Assembly (NCBI RefSeq): GCF_001039355.2
Contig: NW_019774181.1
Coordinates: 1 to 64,000 of the forward strand
Length of the DNA: 64,000 nt
Direction: 5' to 3'
DNA from: Lingula anatina
Taxonomy: Eukaryota > Brachiopoda > Lingulata > Lingulida > Lingulidae
Each line of letters begins with the position of its first letter. Within the stretch, counting starts at the first letter, position 1. The position numbers were made by a program, and so were the translations under genes. Below the pieces are notes generated by a model. It was not told the DNA's origin. It did no database searches and saw nothing but the letters and a program-made list of their open reading frames with translations. This document shows positions 24,531 to 36,189 of this stretch, one piece after another.

Positions 24531-24701
24531 AAAGAAAATAAATTTGAAGAAATTGTTCAAATACAAAAAAAAAAAAAAAAACAAATAAGAATACAATTCA
24601 TTCCTATAATTCTACATTAAATTTTAGCGCCAGCCACCCCTAAAAGAGCTGCTCTAAAACAACAAATCCCCAAACAGACACACATGCACCGACCTCCTTA
24701 A
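24530..24701. repeat. Left part of VWA flank duplication, copy B
   Basis: Matches 20670-20832 (markers 'tctacattaaattttagcgc' and 'acatgcaccgacct'). The match stops at 24701 and resumes at 25150, so a 450-base insertion lies between. Confidence 0.7.
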
Positions 24702-24815
24702 GTGGGAGGTAGATCAAATAATGACCATTTTACAGTTAAGGGCCGCTTCACATCTCCCCCTTCAAAGGTTGTGTTATTTCATGCCGTCATAGCGGGCAGT
24801 CAGGGATATGACCCC

Positions 24816-25014
24816 ATTCCCAGAGATTAGATCGATCTACTTTAGATCGACATAACTCCCTGGGGGTTCACGCTAAATAGCTTTCAGCCGAGAGGGCGCG
24901 AAAGATACCCCCTTACAGCTTTTAGTGGGCGGGACGGACATTTAAGCTGGATTATCTGACAGTAATCTAGTGAGACTCCCCGCGGGGATAGGTCGATCTA
25001 AAAGCTCTGGGAAT
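24816..25014. mobile_element. MITE with ATTCCCAGAG...TAGATCGA ends, copy 1
   Basis: Inverted ends 'attcccagag' and 'ctctgggaat', each followed inward by TTAGATCGA words. The interior shares 'cagcttttagtgggcgggac', 'ggacatttaagctgg' and 'gactccccgcgggga' with the copy at 40402-40618, which lies in the opposite orientation. A damaged relative may lie at 55165-55380. Confidence 0.75.
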
Positions 25015-25254
25015 ACGCCCATATGAGGCTTAATTAATTCAGAGCGCTATCGGCACAAGACTGACTGTCTTTCCAGCAGTGTATGTACGACATATTGAGG
25101 TGAGAGGTAAGATATGAAAACTCCCGCATCGCGGCCGTCAAACTACAGATATGAGTTGCCATATTTTTCATTCTCTGGGAATATAGTATATAAACGTTAA
25201 ACAGGGGTGACAACGCTTCACTTTTCTTGCTAATCTATAAAAAAGGGTACTCAC

Positions 25255-25815
25255 GTGCACAAGCATCCGTGGCTAACTTTGTCTCTATATTTGACAGCGC
25301 ACTGAAGTCTGTCACAGTAAACACATATTTACTATCCGGGTCGGTAGCCATGGCCTTCAGCTCGGCAGTATTAACATTACTCCCAACTCCAATTGCGAAC
25401 ACAGACGCAATCTTACGCAGCATGTTTGCTTCTCTGGCGGTTGCCACCATGTTATTAGACCTGCCGTCGGTCATGACGATAACGATGTTCGAGACGTTTG
25501 GCCGGTCGCCTTTGGCAGTCGTGAAACTGCTGGTGCGGGCGGTGGAGAGGGCTAAAGCTGTGTTAGTACCACCTCTCTTCTGCTTGATCTTGTCGACGGC
25601 GGCTAAGATGGCGGCCTCGGTGCTGTGAGTGTTGAGGTTGAACTCCTGCACTGCGTAGTTTGAGTACTGCAGAACGCCGACCTTTACCGCGTTTGGTCCA
25701 ACGTCGAATTTCCTCACCAAAGACTTGATGAATTGTAGTTGTTTGGCAAAGTCGGGTGCGCTGACGCTACCAGATCCGTCCAAGATAAATATTATGTCTG
25801 CCTGGCCCTTACAAA
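25255..25815 (-). CDS. VWA domain exon, copy B (upstream in the gene)
   Basis: 561 bp with acceptor CTGCAG and donor GTGAGT, phases 1-1, aligned end to end with copy A. The MIDAS residues DGSGS, GGTNT and MTDG are intact. Differences from copy A are few and scattered (for example SAPDF for STPDF, KFDVG for KFNVG, AREANMLRKIASVFAIG for VREAIMLRKIAFVYAIG). These are mostly conservative, fitting a functional duplicate under constraint. It is expected to receive the coiled-coil exon at 31861-32017 (phase 1) and splice to copy A. Confidence 0.9.
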
Positions 25816-26299
25816 CTGCAGATATGAATAAAGTTTATTGTTTTTATTAAAACATAAAACAAATAATGAAAGAGATTAAAAGAACTACGAAAAGGTGAGT
25901 CACGTAAGCTGGTTGGAGGTTGAGTTAGGTGCCGCCAGAATGTAAGCTTACTACGTAATGTCACAGATGTGTTTGTCCATATTTCCTGTCGCGTTACCAT
26001 GGAAATAACATCGTCGTCCATATGGTGCTTGCTATATTTTAACAACAGGTCCCAACCCAAAGCCGTTGGGGAATCATCTTACCAGGCTATCAGCTGGCAA
26101 ATAGAACCAACCCCTCTCTCACGTGTTGCAAAATTAAGTGATCGTCCAAGCATGTATTGACTTTGGTTGCGTTTGACGCCAAAGGCTGTGCGTTTAATGC
26201 AATCTTGCTATGGAATTGATTGGATTGGAATGAAAGAGGATATAAAGAATAACACTTTCTTATTCCATTTATACCATTGGACAGTTTCGCTTACAGTAT
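25816..26299. other. Intron of the VWA/SRCR gene, no other exon seen
   Basis: No recognisable exon or repeat end in this stretch. Confidence 0.5.
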
Positions 26300-26510
26300 T
26301 ACCTCCGCCAAGGAGGTTATGTTTTTGGTTCCGTTAGTTTGTTTGTCTATCTGTCTGTCTGTGTGTCTGTTAGCAACATTACAGAAAAAGTAATGGACCG
26401 ATTTTGATGAAATTTTCAGGAACTGTCAGAAGGGGGCCAAGGAACAGATGATTAGTTTTTTGGTGGTGATCCGGATCATTAATCAATCAATAGTCAATAA
26501 TCAAAAATAA
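26300..26510 (+). repeat. Interspersed repeat starting ACCTCCGCCAAGGAGGT, copy 2
   Basis: Reverse-orientation match to 781-1000, with the palindromic start 'acctccgccaaggaggt' and 'ggccaaggaacagatgatta'. A third short end copy, 'ccttggcggaggtctgcgct', lies at 28800-28820. Confidence 0.65.
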
Positions 26511-26655
26511 AAAAAAACTAAATCATTATAGAATGAAAAGGATGAGTGCAAATAAGGGGGTAAAAGTGCCCCATGAAAAATAAATTGTGAATGAATGGGA
26601 AAAAATTGATGCCAAATTAAAGTTGGGGTCTTACACTTTTATGATCCACTTATTT

Positions 26656-26694
<39 letters not shown>

Positions 26695-26702
26695 TTTTTT
26701 TT
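26656..26702. repeat. (TTTA)n microsatellite
   Basis: About ten TTTA units followed by a T run. Confidence 0.95.
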
Positions 26703-27001
26703 TGAATTTGAAATATAAAAAATTAAGGTCAAAATGAACTTGTCAAATATTCATGAAAATATGTGTTTAGGGGGGTTCTGAAGAACAATGCTACATATCT
26801 ATAGTAATAGTAAGGTGACAACTGTGAAATTTTGTAATTGGGTACAGAAGGTGCCCGTGTAAAAAAGAAAGGCAAAAGGTGGCCAATCATTGTTTGTGAT
26901 CAATAATTTGATTGCTTTATTCGTACATGTAGTGCTGATTGAAAGAAGAATCTCACCGTGGCTTGAGGTTAAAAGATGTTCATTTTTTATATGAGCCCCT
27001 G

Positions 27002-27080
27002 CCTCAGACAAGCTAATTTTTCACAGTTGAAAAGACATGAATATAAAGTGAGATATATGTGAAAATCAGCTTGTCTGAGG
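27002..27080. repeat. Long hairpin: 22-base inverted repeat with ~35-base loop
   Basis: 'cctcagacaagct...attttcac' (27002-27024) is inverted at 27059-27080 with one extra T. Transcribed, it would form a stable stem-loop on either strand. Role unknown. Confidence 0.8.
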
Positions 27081-27810
27081 GTTGGGCTTGATATGTACTC
27101 AAACTAAATAGGGACATTTTCAGTCCATGTGCTAGCAGTCGGCCATGTTTATTCCTGCCACGAGGTAGCAGCTACATGCTTACATAGGATGGCTAGGCAG
27201 ATACAGTGAATATTTTGTACAAAAAGATCACCCCCCCAAAAAAAAAAAAATGTAGGCCTTTGAAAGGAAAATAGGGGTTAGAGTCAGTAAAATAGTTTCA
27301 ATTGTAACCAAAATAAGAAAAGTAACTTTCATGTAATGCACGCTATCAAAATAATAATAATAATAATGGAGAGGAAACAGAGTCCAAATACAGTAAGTAT
27401 ATATTATTTCCATTCTTATTCCTTAGGATTAAGAAAGATTAAATGGAAAATGTGCTTCAGATATTCAAAGTTATATTCATTATCATAATAGCAGATGTGC
27501 ATTGTGGTGGCTCCTACTTTACATAGAGACCCAAGCTGTAATAGACCTCTTCACATAAGGGTGGCTTGACCCAACCCTTCTAATGGGCATGAAAGTACAT
27601 TTTGTACAACCAAAATTGTTGTGTAAATATCCCCTTTTACGTCTATTTTGCATAAAAAGTAAAATAAAAGGCTCCGTCACACACACCCTAGTTTTGTTAC
27701 TTATGACCTCATCTTCTACACCAGCACTATTCATAATAGCTTTGTAGATTTTTTTCTTTTATTTATCAACAAAATGCTGTGAATGGCTTCATTTGTCAAG
27801 GAGATCAGTG

Positions 27811-28010
27811 AAAACCTATTGACTTGGTAAATAGTACAAACAAGACACCAACAGCCCATAATAGATTACCAGAGGTTTACCAGATAAAGCAAGCTAGCCA
27901 ATATACTGATGAGCATCTGCTAGATGGCCAGTTTGAAATCAGTGTATGCAAGGATGTACCTGATTTAATCAGAGCCAAAATAATTAATTAAGACACACCT
28001 TTAGCCACCA
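27811..28010 (+). pseudogene. Transposon-protein fragment before a SWIM-type region (tentative)
   Basis: One plus-strand frame stays open from 27811 to about 27990 and reads TAHNRLPEVYQIKQASQYTD, EHLLDGQFEISVCKD and PDLIRAK. This resembles the stretch between the DDE nuclease and SWIM zinc finger of some invertebrate transposon proteins. No SWIM cysteines follow; a stop is reached instead. I am unsure of this assignment. Confidence 0.25.
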
Positions 28011-28456
28011 GTACACATTATGGATACAGACCTCCCATAGCAAAACTAGACCCATTAGTGGCTGGTACTGCCAGTGTAAAGCAGGTTCGAAGACAGTTGG
28101 AAGTTGTGCACATATCCCTTCAGTCCTGTGGTGTATGGGGTTTGCCATGAGGCAGGGATACAATTGAAAATTATGTTGTGGAGAAGGCTGTTTGGAGTGT
28201 ATTGGTTAACAATACAATTATTTAACCAACAAATGCTGGTCTGTGAGAAAAGTTATATAAAATTAGTAAATACACTGAAACAAGTGTTCCTAGTTACAAG
28301 ACTTTTATACAGTAAAGTGAAATCAGTGATGGCTTCTGTGAGAAAATACTGTAATACACCACCCCTCCCTCTCTTCTCTAGGATTAAAAAAAAACAATTA
28401 CTTTCCCATTTGCTTGTACCAAGTTTCATTAGAAAAAAACATTTATGTAATATAAA

Positions 28457-28458
<2 letters not shown>

Positions 28459-28514
<56 letters not shown>
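28459..28514. repeat. (TA)n microsatellite
   Basis: Uninterrupted TA for about 56 bases. It makes spurious (IY)n open frames on both strands. Confidence 0.95.
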
Positions 28515-28516
<2 letters not shown>

Positions 28517-29252
28517 TGAAAAGGTATATATATATGCTGAAACAAGTTGCTCTGATTCATTAGACTGCATACAACAGGTAAATCTGGCTACCCCCCCCCC
28601 CACACACACACAAACACACATAAAACTCATTAAAATATTAAGTTACGATGCCTCAAACCAAATCATATTTTTCCATGCAACAAATATATGCATAAACTTT
28701 ATAATAACAAATTATTTTAAAATTTTGACAATGGGCACTTTGCCAATGGTTATCAGCACTCATCCTTTAGGGGCGAAACGGCATTGGGTGAAGACTTTGC
28801 TGCCTTGGCGGAGGTCTGCGCTCTCGGAGTGCTTTTCTTGTTCAAAGATGTCAATCTTTGTCCGCCAAACCCGACCAATAGTTACAAGTAGTATTGTATA
28901 ACTGCACGAAATACCAAAGTTCCCCAAATTATTATACTTGAACGGATATTTCTGGTTTCTTTTTGTGCTATAAATATCCAACAGCACAGGAATGCAACTA
29001 CCAGTAACTTTAAGTACTTATGTAAAGTCGGGAAAACTATGTGGTCCATGATGTTGTTCACGTTGCTTTGGTTTATGATTCGCTTACGCTCAAGCTGTTC
29101 TGACATATATATTACCTCAGACAGTGAAGTATTTAAAGTTTTCGATGTGCTTTGTTTTCAAAATTTGTGATTATGAGACAAAATTGTCTTTAACTTAGTG
29201 TTCAGGTCACCAAACGGCTTCAAACTGGGAAAATTGCCCCCGCCTTTGGTAA

Positions 29253-29536
29253 CCCGCACGAAAACGAAGTAGATACTCCAGCGCAGTAGCCTACTGCAAT
29301 CTTACTGCAAACATGCTTCAAATCTGCTTCGATTGGGGGGCTAATTAGCATATTTGAAACATGCTTCTATCATGCTGCTAATCTACTACATTAATGCTCC
29401 TCCCCTGTACAACCCTATGTAATTTTTGAAGTAGAATTGCAGTAGGCTCTACTGCATTTCTGCTGCAAATATGCTCCACACCACTACTACGTTAATGCTT
29501 CTTTGCTACTTCGATACTACTGCATTTTCATGCGGG
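29253..29536. mobile_element. MITE with CCCGCAYGAAAAYGMAGTAG ends
   Basis: The left end 'cccgcacgaaaacg' and right end (reverse complement) 'cccgcatgaaaatg' are inverted, and both continue inward as '.cagtag/aagtag'. The interior is full of related words (CTACTGCA, TACTGCAAA, ATGCTTC) on both strands. No coding capacity. Confidence 0.75.
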
Positions 29537-29917
29537 AAGCTTCGTTTTAAACATATTCAGTTCGATACTCGTAAAATATAAAAAGGTATATTGAACTTGT
29601 ACGTTAAATTGTACTAAGTGCCACTTTACTGATTTGCTTTACGATGTAAAAAAAAAAACAATTCACACAAATACATTTTGTGTTCTGTTGAACATGAAAT
29701 CGGTACTTCAAAATTGCCTTCTTGATTTCTGCAAAGTAATTCTAATGAAAAAACGACAACAGCTCTAGTGAATGCACCATGTCAAGTAGGGGTGAATTGC
29801 CCGTTATCTGATCATTTTGAAGACTTATCTGTTCGGTAAATAAATATTGATAACGCAATCGTTGATTCATTTCTAACAAGATAATTGTATTTGGAGATAG
29901 ACATTTATGGATTAATA

Positions 29918-31413
<1,496 letters not shown>

Positions 31414-31427
31414 TATCTATCTATCTA

Positions 31428-31510
<83 letters not shown>
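31414..31510. repeat. Compound (CTAT)n(CT)n(TA)n microsatellite, right of Tc1 element
   Basis: Five CTAT units, about 40 bases of CT and about 40 of TA, in the same orientation as the run at 29921-30032. Confidence 0.95.
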
Positions 31511-31514
<4 letters not shown>

Positions 31515-31860
31515 GGGAAATACAGACGTTATACAATTCCTGCTGTTCTTACCTGCAGATGTGGCAGTAGCCCCTACAAACTAAAAAAATTACTAACAAC
31601 GACAATGTTATCTGCGAAATGGGGGAATTGTTCAAATTAAAAGACGTAGATAAGCACGCGGTTCTTTCCTATATATCTTTTATTTGTGCTAGCCACCCTT
31701 CTCCAGAGTGGGTACTTATTTCAAGGTGCCAAACTCACAGTTATGATTTTGTATGAACATAACATAAACTTGGTCGCGGTCTCTAGGGTCATGGCCATAA
31801 ATATTATAAGACAAAATTTAAATGTAACCTTTATTTGTTACTACTTTATGTATCACTGAC

Positions 31861-32017
31861 CTTTTGGTGCAACCATTCTCTTGACTTTTGCTGTGGCGAT
31901 TCCCAATGTGTCAGCGAGATTTGACACCAACGCATCGGCCACCTGTTCTTGTTGCAGCTCTTCCTTGCTCTGCATTTCCACGCCTGTTTCGTAGAACTTC
32001 TTTTCCAATCCGTCTAC
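31861..32017 (-). CDS. Coiled-coil exon of the VWA/SRCR gene
   Basis: A 157-bp exon between acceptor TATAG and donor GTCAGT. It starts in phase 0 (VDGLEKKFYETGVEMQSKEE) and continues LQQEQVADALVSNLADTLGI to MVAPK, ending in phase 1. Heptad-like spacing of hydrophobic residues and the high Glu/Lys/Gln content suggest an oligomerising coiled coil. The phases fit exactly between the signal-peptide exon (ends phase 0) and the VWA exon (starts phase 1). A homologous exon at 35345-35497 supports it being real. Confidence 0.65.
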
Positions 32018-32627
32018 CTATACCAATTGATTAAAATGATTCACGTTAAAGTCAGTAAATTATTTGAATTAATAACCTTTGCATTTTCTTTTTGATTTTA
32101 TTATATTATTTCAATCCATTCGGCAAAATAAATATCCATTAATAGGCCCTTTTCGCTCTGTGTAACTGGGGAAGAAGATCATACTTTCCGTGGACTATTA
32201 GATTTTCATCTTGGTTAGAAGCAGGCGAATGTTCATTTCATACTAAATTGTTTGTTGAAACCGCGCTTAAGGGTGAACGTCATCTAAAATAACAATTGGT
32301 ACTTTCCAATCTTTCCACTTTCAATAAGGTTTTTAAAATATGTTTGTTATACTGATAAATTGGTGTACAAATATATATGCTGATATTCTGTGTTTTAACA
32401 AAAGTGTTAAGCCCATTCAAATATTTCAAGTGCTTAGGTAATCTCAGGAACAGACATGTAAAAACAGCAAATCAATTGAAAATTAATTAATACTTTACTA
32501 GCATAGACATTGATAAAAATCCCACTCATCTATATTCAGGAAAAAAACATCGAAAATCCACGGTATATATAAAGTAAAGGGGGCTCCCTACATAAGTGTT
32601 GAACAGTTTGTTAGTACTCGAACTAAC

Positions 32628-32795
32628 CTTTTCTTTGATCTTCCTATCAACGGTACCTGTGCCTGTATCCAGTGACGGTAGGTCTCTAAGAATTGGGATC
32701 TTGCTTTGCCTGCTGATGACGCCATGTCCACAAACAGAACTATGCTCAATAAGAACCAACAGGAACGACCATGCTAATAAACATAATGTAGCCAT
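32628..32795 (-). CDS. First coding exon with signal peptide (VWA/SRCR gene)
   Basis: 168 bp, 56 codons, starting at ATG 32795 and ending ...DRKIKEK before donor GTTAGT (phase 0). The N-terminus MATLCLLAWSFLLVLIEHSS is a classical hydrophobic signal peptide, with probable cleavage near SVCGHG. The mature part is short and enters the coiled coil. A TATA-like TTATATAA (minus strand, 32885-32892) lies about 90 bases upstream of the ATG. An uncleaved signal anchor is possible. Confidence 0.65.
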
Positions 32796-32884
32796 TCTTT
32801 AACCGTATGCACCAACAAATAAGTGTTGTTTACAACGCTGTGAAAAACTGTACGCATACGTGGAAGATCTACGCAGGCATTCTC

Positions 32885-32892
32885 TTATATAA
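32885..32892 (-). promoter_or_regulatory. TATA-like box upstream of the signal-peptide exon
   Basis: TTATATAA reads the same on both strands. Its place about 90 bases before ATG 32795 would put the start site near 32855-32862. Confidence 0.4.
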
Positions 32893-33050
32893 TAGTTATG
32901 GGAGGGGTTTGATCTTATTTCTTAGGTACTTGTCGTAATTGTATTTGGTGGCGTTGAACATGTGATCGAAAGTAGGCATTACCTTCATTATCTTCACCGT
33001 ATCTTAGATGACGTAGTTTCTGAACCAGTTGACAGTGTCAACACTGGTAG

Positions 33051-33453
33051 AAAATTTCGGTTTAACAAACTGAATTTACGTTGGTAGATTTCTGCGTTTG
33101 TTGTGAATCATGTTGCTGTAACGGGTTAAAGACGAACACAACTGAAATATATTATTTATCCCGGGGAACCTGGCTATGAAATGTTTTACTGGAAGTGACA
33201 GATGTATACAGGTAAAAGAGAAGTTTCCAGTAATCTCTTTTACTCGTGGTGNAAAATTTAGGTTTAACAAACTGAATTTACGTTGGTAGATTTCTGCGTT
33301 TGTTGTGAATCATGTTGCTGTAACGGGTTAAAGACGAACACAACTGAAATATATTATTTATCCCGGGGAACCTGGCTATGAAATGTTTTACTGGAAGTGA
33401 CAGATGTATACAGGTAAAAGAGAAGTTTCCAGTAATCTCTTTTACTCGTGGTG
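33051..33453. repeat. 201-bp direct repeat around a single-N gap
   Basis: 33051-33251 and 33253-33453 differ by one base (ttCgg against ttAgg) and are separated only by N at 33252. This looks like two contig ends carrying the same sequence, not a biological duplication. Confidence 0.9.
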
Positions 33454-34030
33454 GCTCACTGTCCTTACAACCAGTGACATGTGTTTGTCTGTGCGATTCA
33501 AAGTAATCTGATTTTTTTATCTTAAACGAGGGCTATTCTCGGAAATCACTTGCTAGCAAAGTTACTAATTTGACAGTTGGTTATGGGACATGTTAAGTCC
33601 TAAATTTGAGGAAATCACATTTTAAAAACATGGCATGGTCTTTGACCCCAGGGGAAGTTGTGATGCTGTTCCTTGACGCTTATATACTCAAGATTCGCCT
33701 CTACCGTTGATTTGAAATTACCTAAAAATATGCCCGACACCGAAATGTTTAAAAAAATATAAACCAACTTGTTTAAAAAAGCTTGTCAATCAACTCATCA
33801 TTTATATCTGGTCTTATATATCAAAACAGTCAGCGGAAACCGGGAAACTCACATCTCTGTATTTCCTAGGTACTTCTGAAACTCGGGATGTGAAGCAGAG
33901 GAGGAGAACTCAATTATTTAAATAATTAATAGTATGACAAGGTGGCAATAGGTTTATCTTACTCCAAAATGATTAAAATAGAAGGTTAAGATATTGGTCT
34001 TACATACCCTTTGTTGAAAATAATGCGTCC
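33454..34030. other. No gene recognised
   Basis: AT-rich sequence. No exon or repeat end is supported. Confidence 0.4.
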
Positions 34031-34580
34031 CTCATTTAATCTTTTATTTCATATAATTGAGTTGGGAACTGAGAATTTGATATTCGTACTTAAAGGCACT
34101 AGTTTCATTATTTAAAAGTTATGTTTTGCATTTAGATTTTCTCTTAAGAGTGTATAAATTTAAAACGTGAAGGATGTATCGTACACAAACATTAAATATG
34201 CCCATCATTTGTTTGCTTTCAATTACGAAATATGAGATGACTTGTTTAAACAGGCTCCTTTCTAGGAAACCGAGTGTTTGTATTTATTTTATCATGGGTA
34301 GAATTACCCGACATCTATAGAAATTTCTTTCCACTTAGAGTAAAAAGAATAAAGGACGCGATTAATCGGTCGTATTTCATTTAATACAAAAATTGCTAAG
34401 GTGATCTTCATACTGCATGGATGGAAAAAACTATATTTATTCAAAGCTGGTAACTGTGCAGTTAAGAGGGGTGGGGGAGGAAATAGAACATTGTATTAGA
34501 CTGCCCATTTGACAATAATTAGACAACAGAAAATTTATCTGCATGGAATGTCATTTCACTTAGCTTCATAGGGTATTTTT
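34030..34580. repeat. Duplicated segment, copy lacking the Tc1 insertion
   Basis: Blocks 'cttgtttaaacaggctcctt', 'gggtagaattacccga', 'gtgatcttcatactgc' and 'cgcccatttgac/tgcccatttgac' occur in the same order at 37740-38180 and 39830-39930. The other copy is split by a Tc1 element at 38183-39828. Confidence 0.7.
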
Positions 34581-35340
34581 CAAGAACTAATTAAGGTTAG
34601 CAAATAAACCGTATTTTAACACCCCCTGTCGATCTGTTGGACTCTACAGAGATGACCTCGTCCACTCCGGCGTCAAAGCCTGTTATCCTGAATTTCAGAG
34701 GTCACCAAAAACGATGTCAAAACACACGTCCTCGGAGGCCCAGCTCTGAATCGTGTTATTTTGGTAAAGTGGAATCTAACTAGGGCATAAGCCGACCACC
34801 CCTAACACACATGCTGCAACCAGTCCACCCTACCCCCGACATGCGAGATGCCTCTATCGTGCCAATCACGAAATGCCCTTTTCAGGGCACCCTATGTATA
34901 TTGGTATCTATAAATCTCATACTACATGTATGTAGGCGAGACACCTGGACAGTACTCCTGAGCTTGGGGGCAAGTCTTCTTAACTGTCGAATAATAATAG
35001 CAGCTATCAGCGAGTTTTACAAAACCAACTGGACATACTGAAAATGAGAAAGCACAATTTTGCAGTGCACAGAAGTAGTAGTAATTTTAAAAGTAATTTT
35101 AAAATTAAAGTATTCACCGACATTTTTTGTGCCCAACAGCGACATTTCAGGTGACATCCCCATCGTAAGCAAATGAACGCAGACAGTAAACAAAATAGAC
35201 TGCTTGGTACAGTTACGTGCTTGCGCGCACCCTAAACAAGCATGCCCCCCTCTCTCACATACATGCATGAGTGCATTCTCTCAAACATACATAAGGGGGC
35301 ATTTGTTCATTATCATATTTGTTAAGGCATTACGCAGTCC
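34580..35340. other. No gene recognised
   Basis: Intergenic or intronic. No exon is supported before the coiled-coil exon at 35345. Confidence 0.4.
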
Positions 35341-35344
35341 TTAC

Positions 35345-35497
35345 CTTTTACTACAGATGATTTTTCTTCTAATCTTTTAATTTTCTCCAAGGCGATTTCC
35401 AGGGTGTGAGTGAGATTTGAAACCGAGGTATCACATTTCATTTGTTGAAGCTTTATCTTGTTCAGAACTTCCAAATCATTTTTTCCAATTCTGCTAC
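35345..35497 (-). CDS. Coiled-coil exon, homologue of 31861-32017, with likely 1-base deletion
   Basis: 153 bp between acceptor GGCTAG and donor GTAAGG. The frame gives KNDLEVLNKIKLQQMKCDTS, then VSNLTHTLEIALEKIKRLEE to KSSVVK and ends in phase 1. It aligns with the exon at 31861-32017 (LQQ...SNL..TL.IA..K.KR). To start in phase 0 (VAELEKND...) it needs one more A in the A6 run at about 35479-35484, so either a base is missing from the assembly or the exon is decaying. It may belong to a second 5' end of the same gene or to a partial paralogue. Confidence 0.5.
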
Positions 35498-35737
35498 CTA
35501 GCCATCGGTCAAAGAAACCACATAACACAAATTCATGATTTTATTTTGGGGAACCTGTCTTCGAGCAGCTCAAAATGCTAATACTACATGGACTCCCTTT
35601 CACAGGCCCCAACGTGAATATCTTCCTGTTCAATGTTTTATTACAATCTGTTGGAACTACGTAGGTCTGTATAAGCCAAATATAAAATTTACAGCCTCCT
35701 TAAATTTATTTGGAATATTAAAGGATGTCTTTCCGCN

Positions 35738-36188
35738 TTTAACATATCTTATTAGTTCAGTAATGAGACTATTAACATGCCTAAGAATTGAATCAGAGAA
35801 AAGGTGAAAAAAAGCATAATTTCCCCAAAAATGACCCAATCATGCTGATTTTCGAACTTGACCTGCGTATTATAAATATTCATCAGTTCTGTAAGTTTCA
35901 AACCAAAAGGTAAAATGGTTTTCCACTTATCGTGTTTACGGTGTTGCATATATGATGAAAAAAGTGAAAAAAAAAGCAAAACTTCCCTAAAAATGACCCG
36001 ATCATGCTGATTTTCAAACTTGACCTGAATATTATGAATATTCATCAGTTCTGTAAGTTTCAAGTCAAAACGTAAAACCGTTTTCCACTTATCGTGTTTA
36101 CGGTAAAAGTGCACGCCAACAGCAACGGCAACGGCGACGACAGACGCAGGTGACGGCTATATGTACAGACACATCTGTGTCTGTACAT
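35738..36188 (+). mobile_element. Pearl/Helentron-like element, copy 3 (right part only)
   Basis: It begins abruptly after the N at 35737, in the middle of the element ('catatcttattagttcagta' matches 11746). Two ~160-base monomers, a (GAC/AAC)n stretch (36117-36152) and the palindrome with TGTACAGACACA arms (36162-36187) follow. The left half is missing across the gap. Confidence 0.6.
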
Positions 36189-36189
36189 A

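Noticed and set aside
28253-28901. Long open frames (265 and 125 residues) over the (TA)n run
   Set aside because: They are open because (TA)n encodes alternating Ile/Tyr on both strands. No domain and no splice evidence.
33076-33270. 64-residue minus frame spanning the N
   Set aside because: Crosses an assembly gap inside the false duplication.
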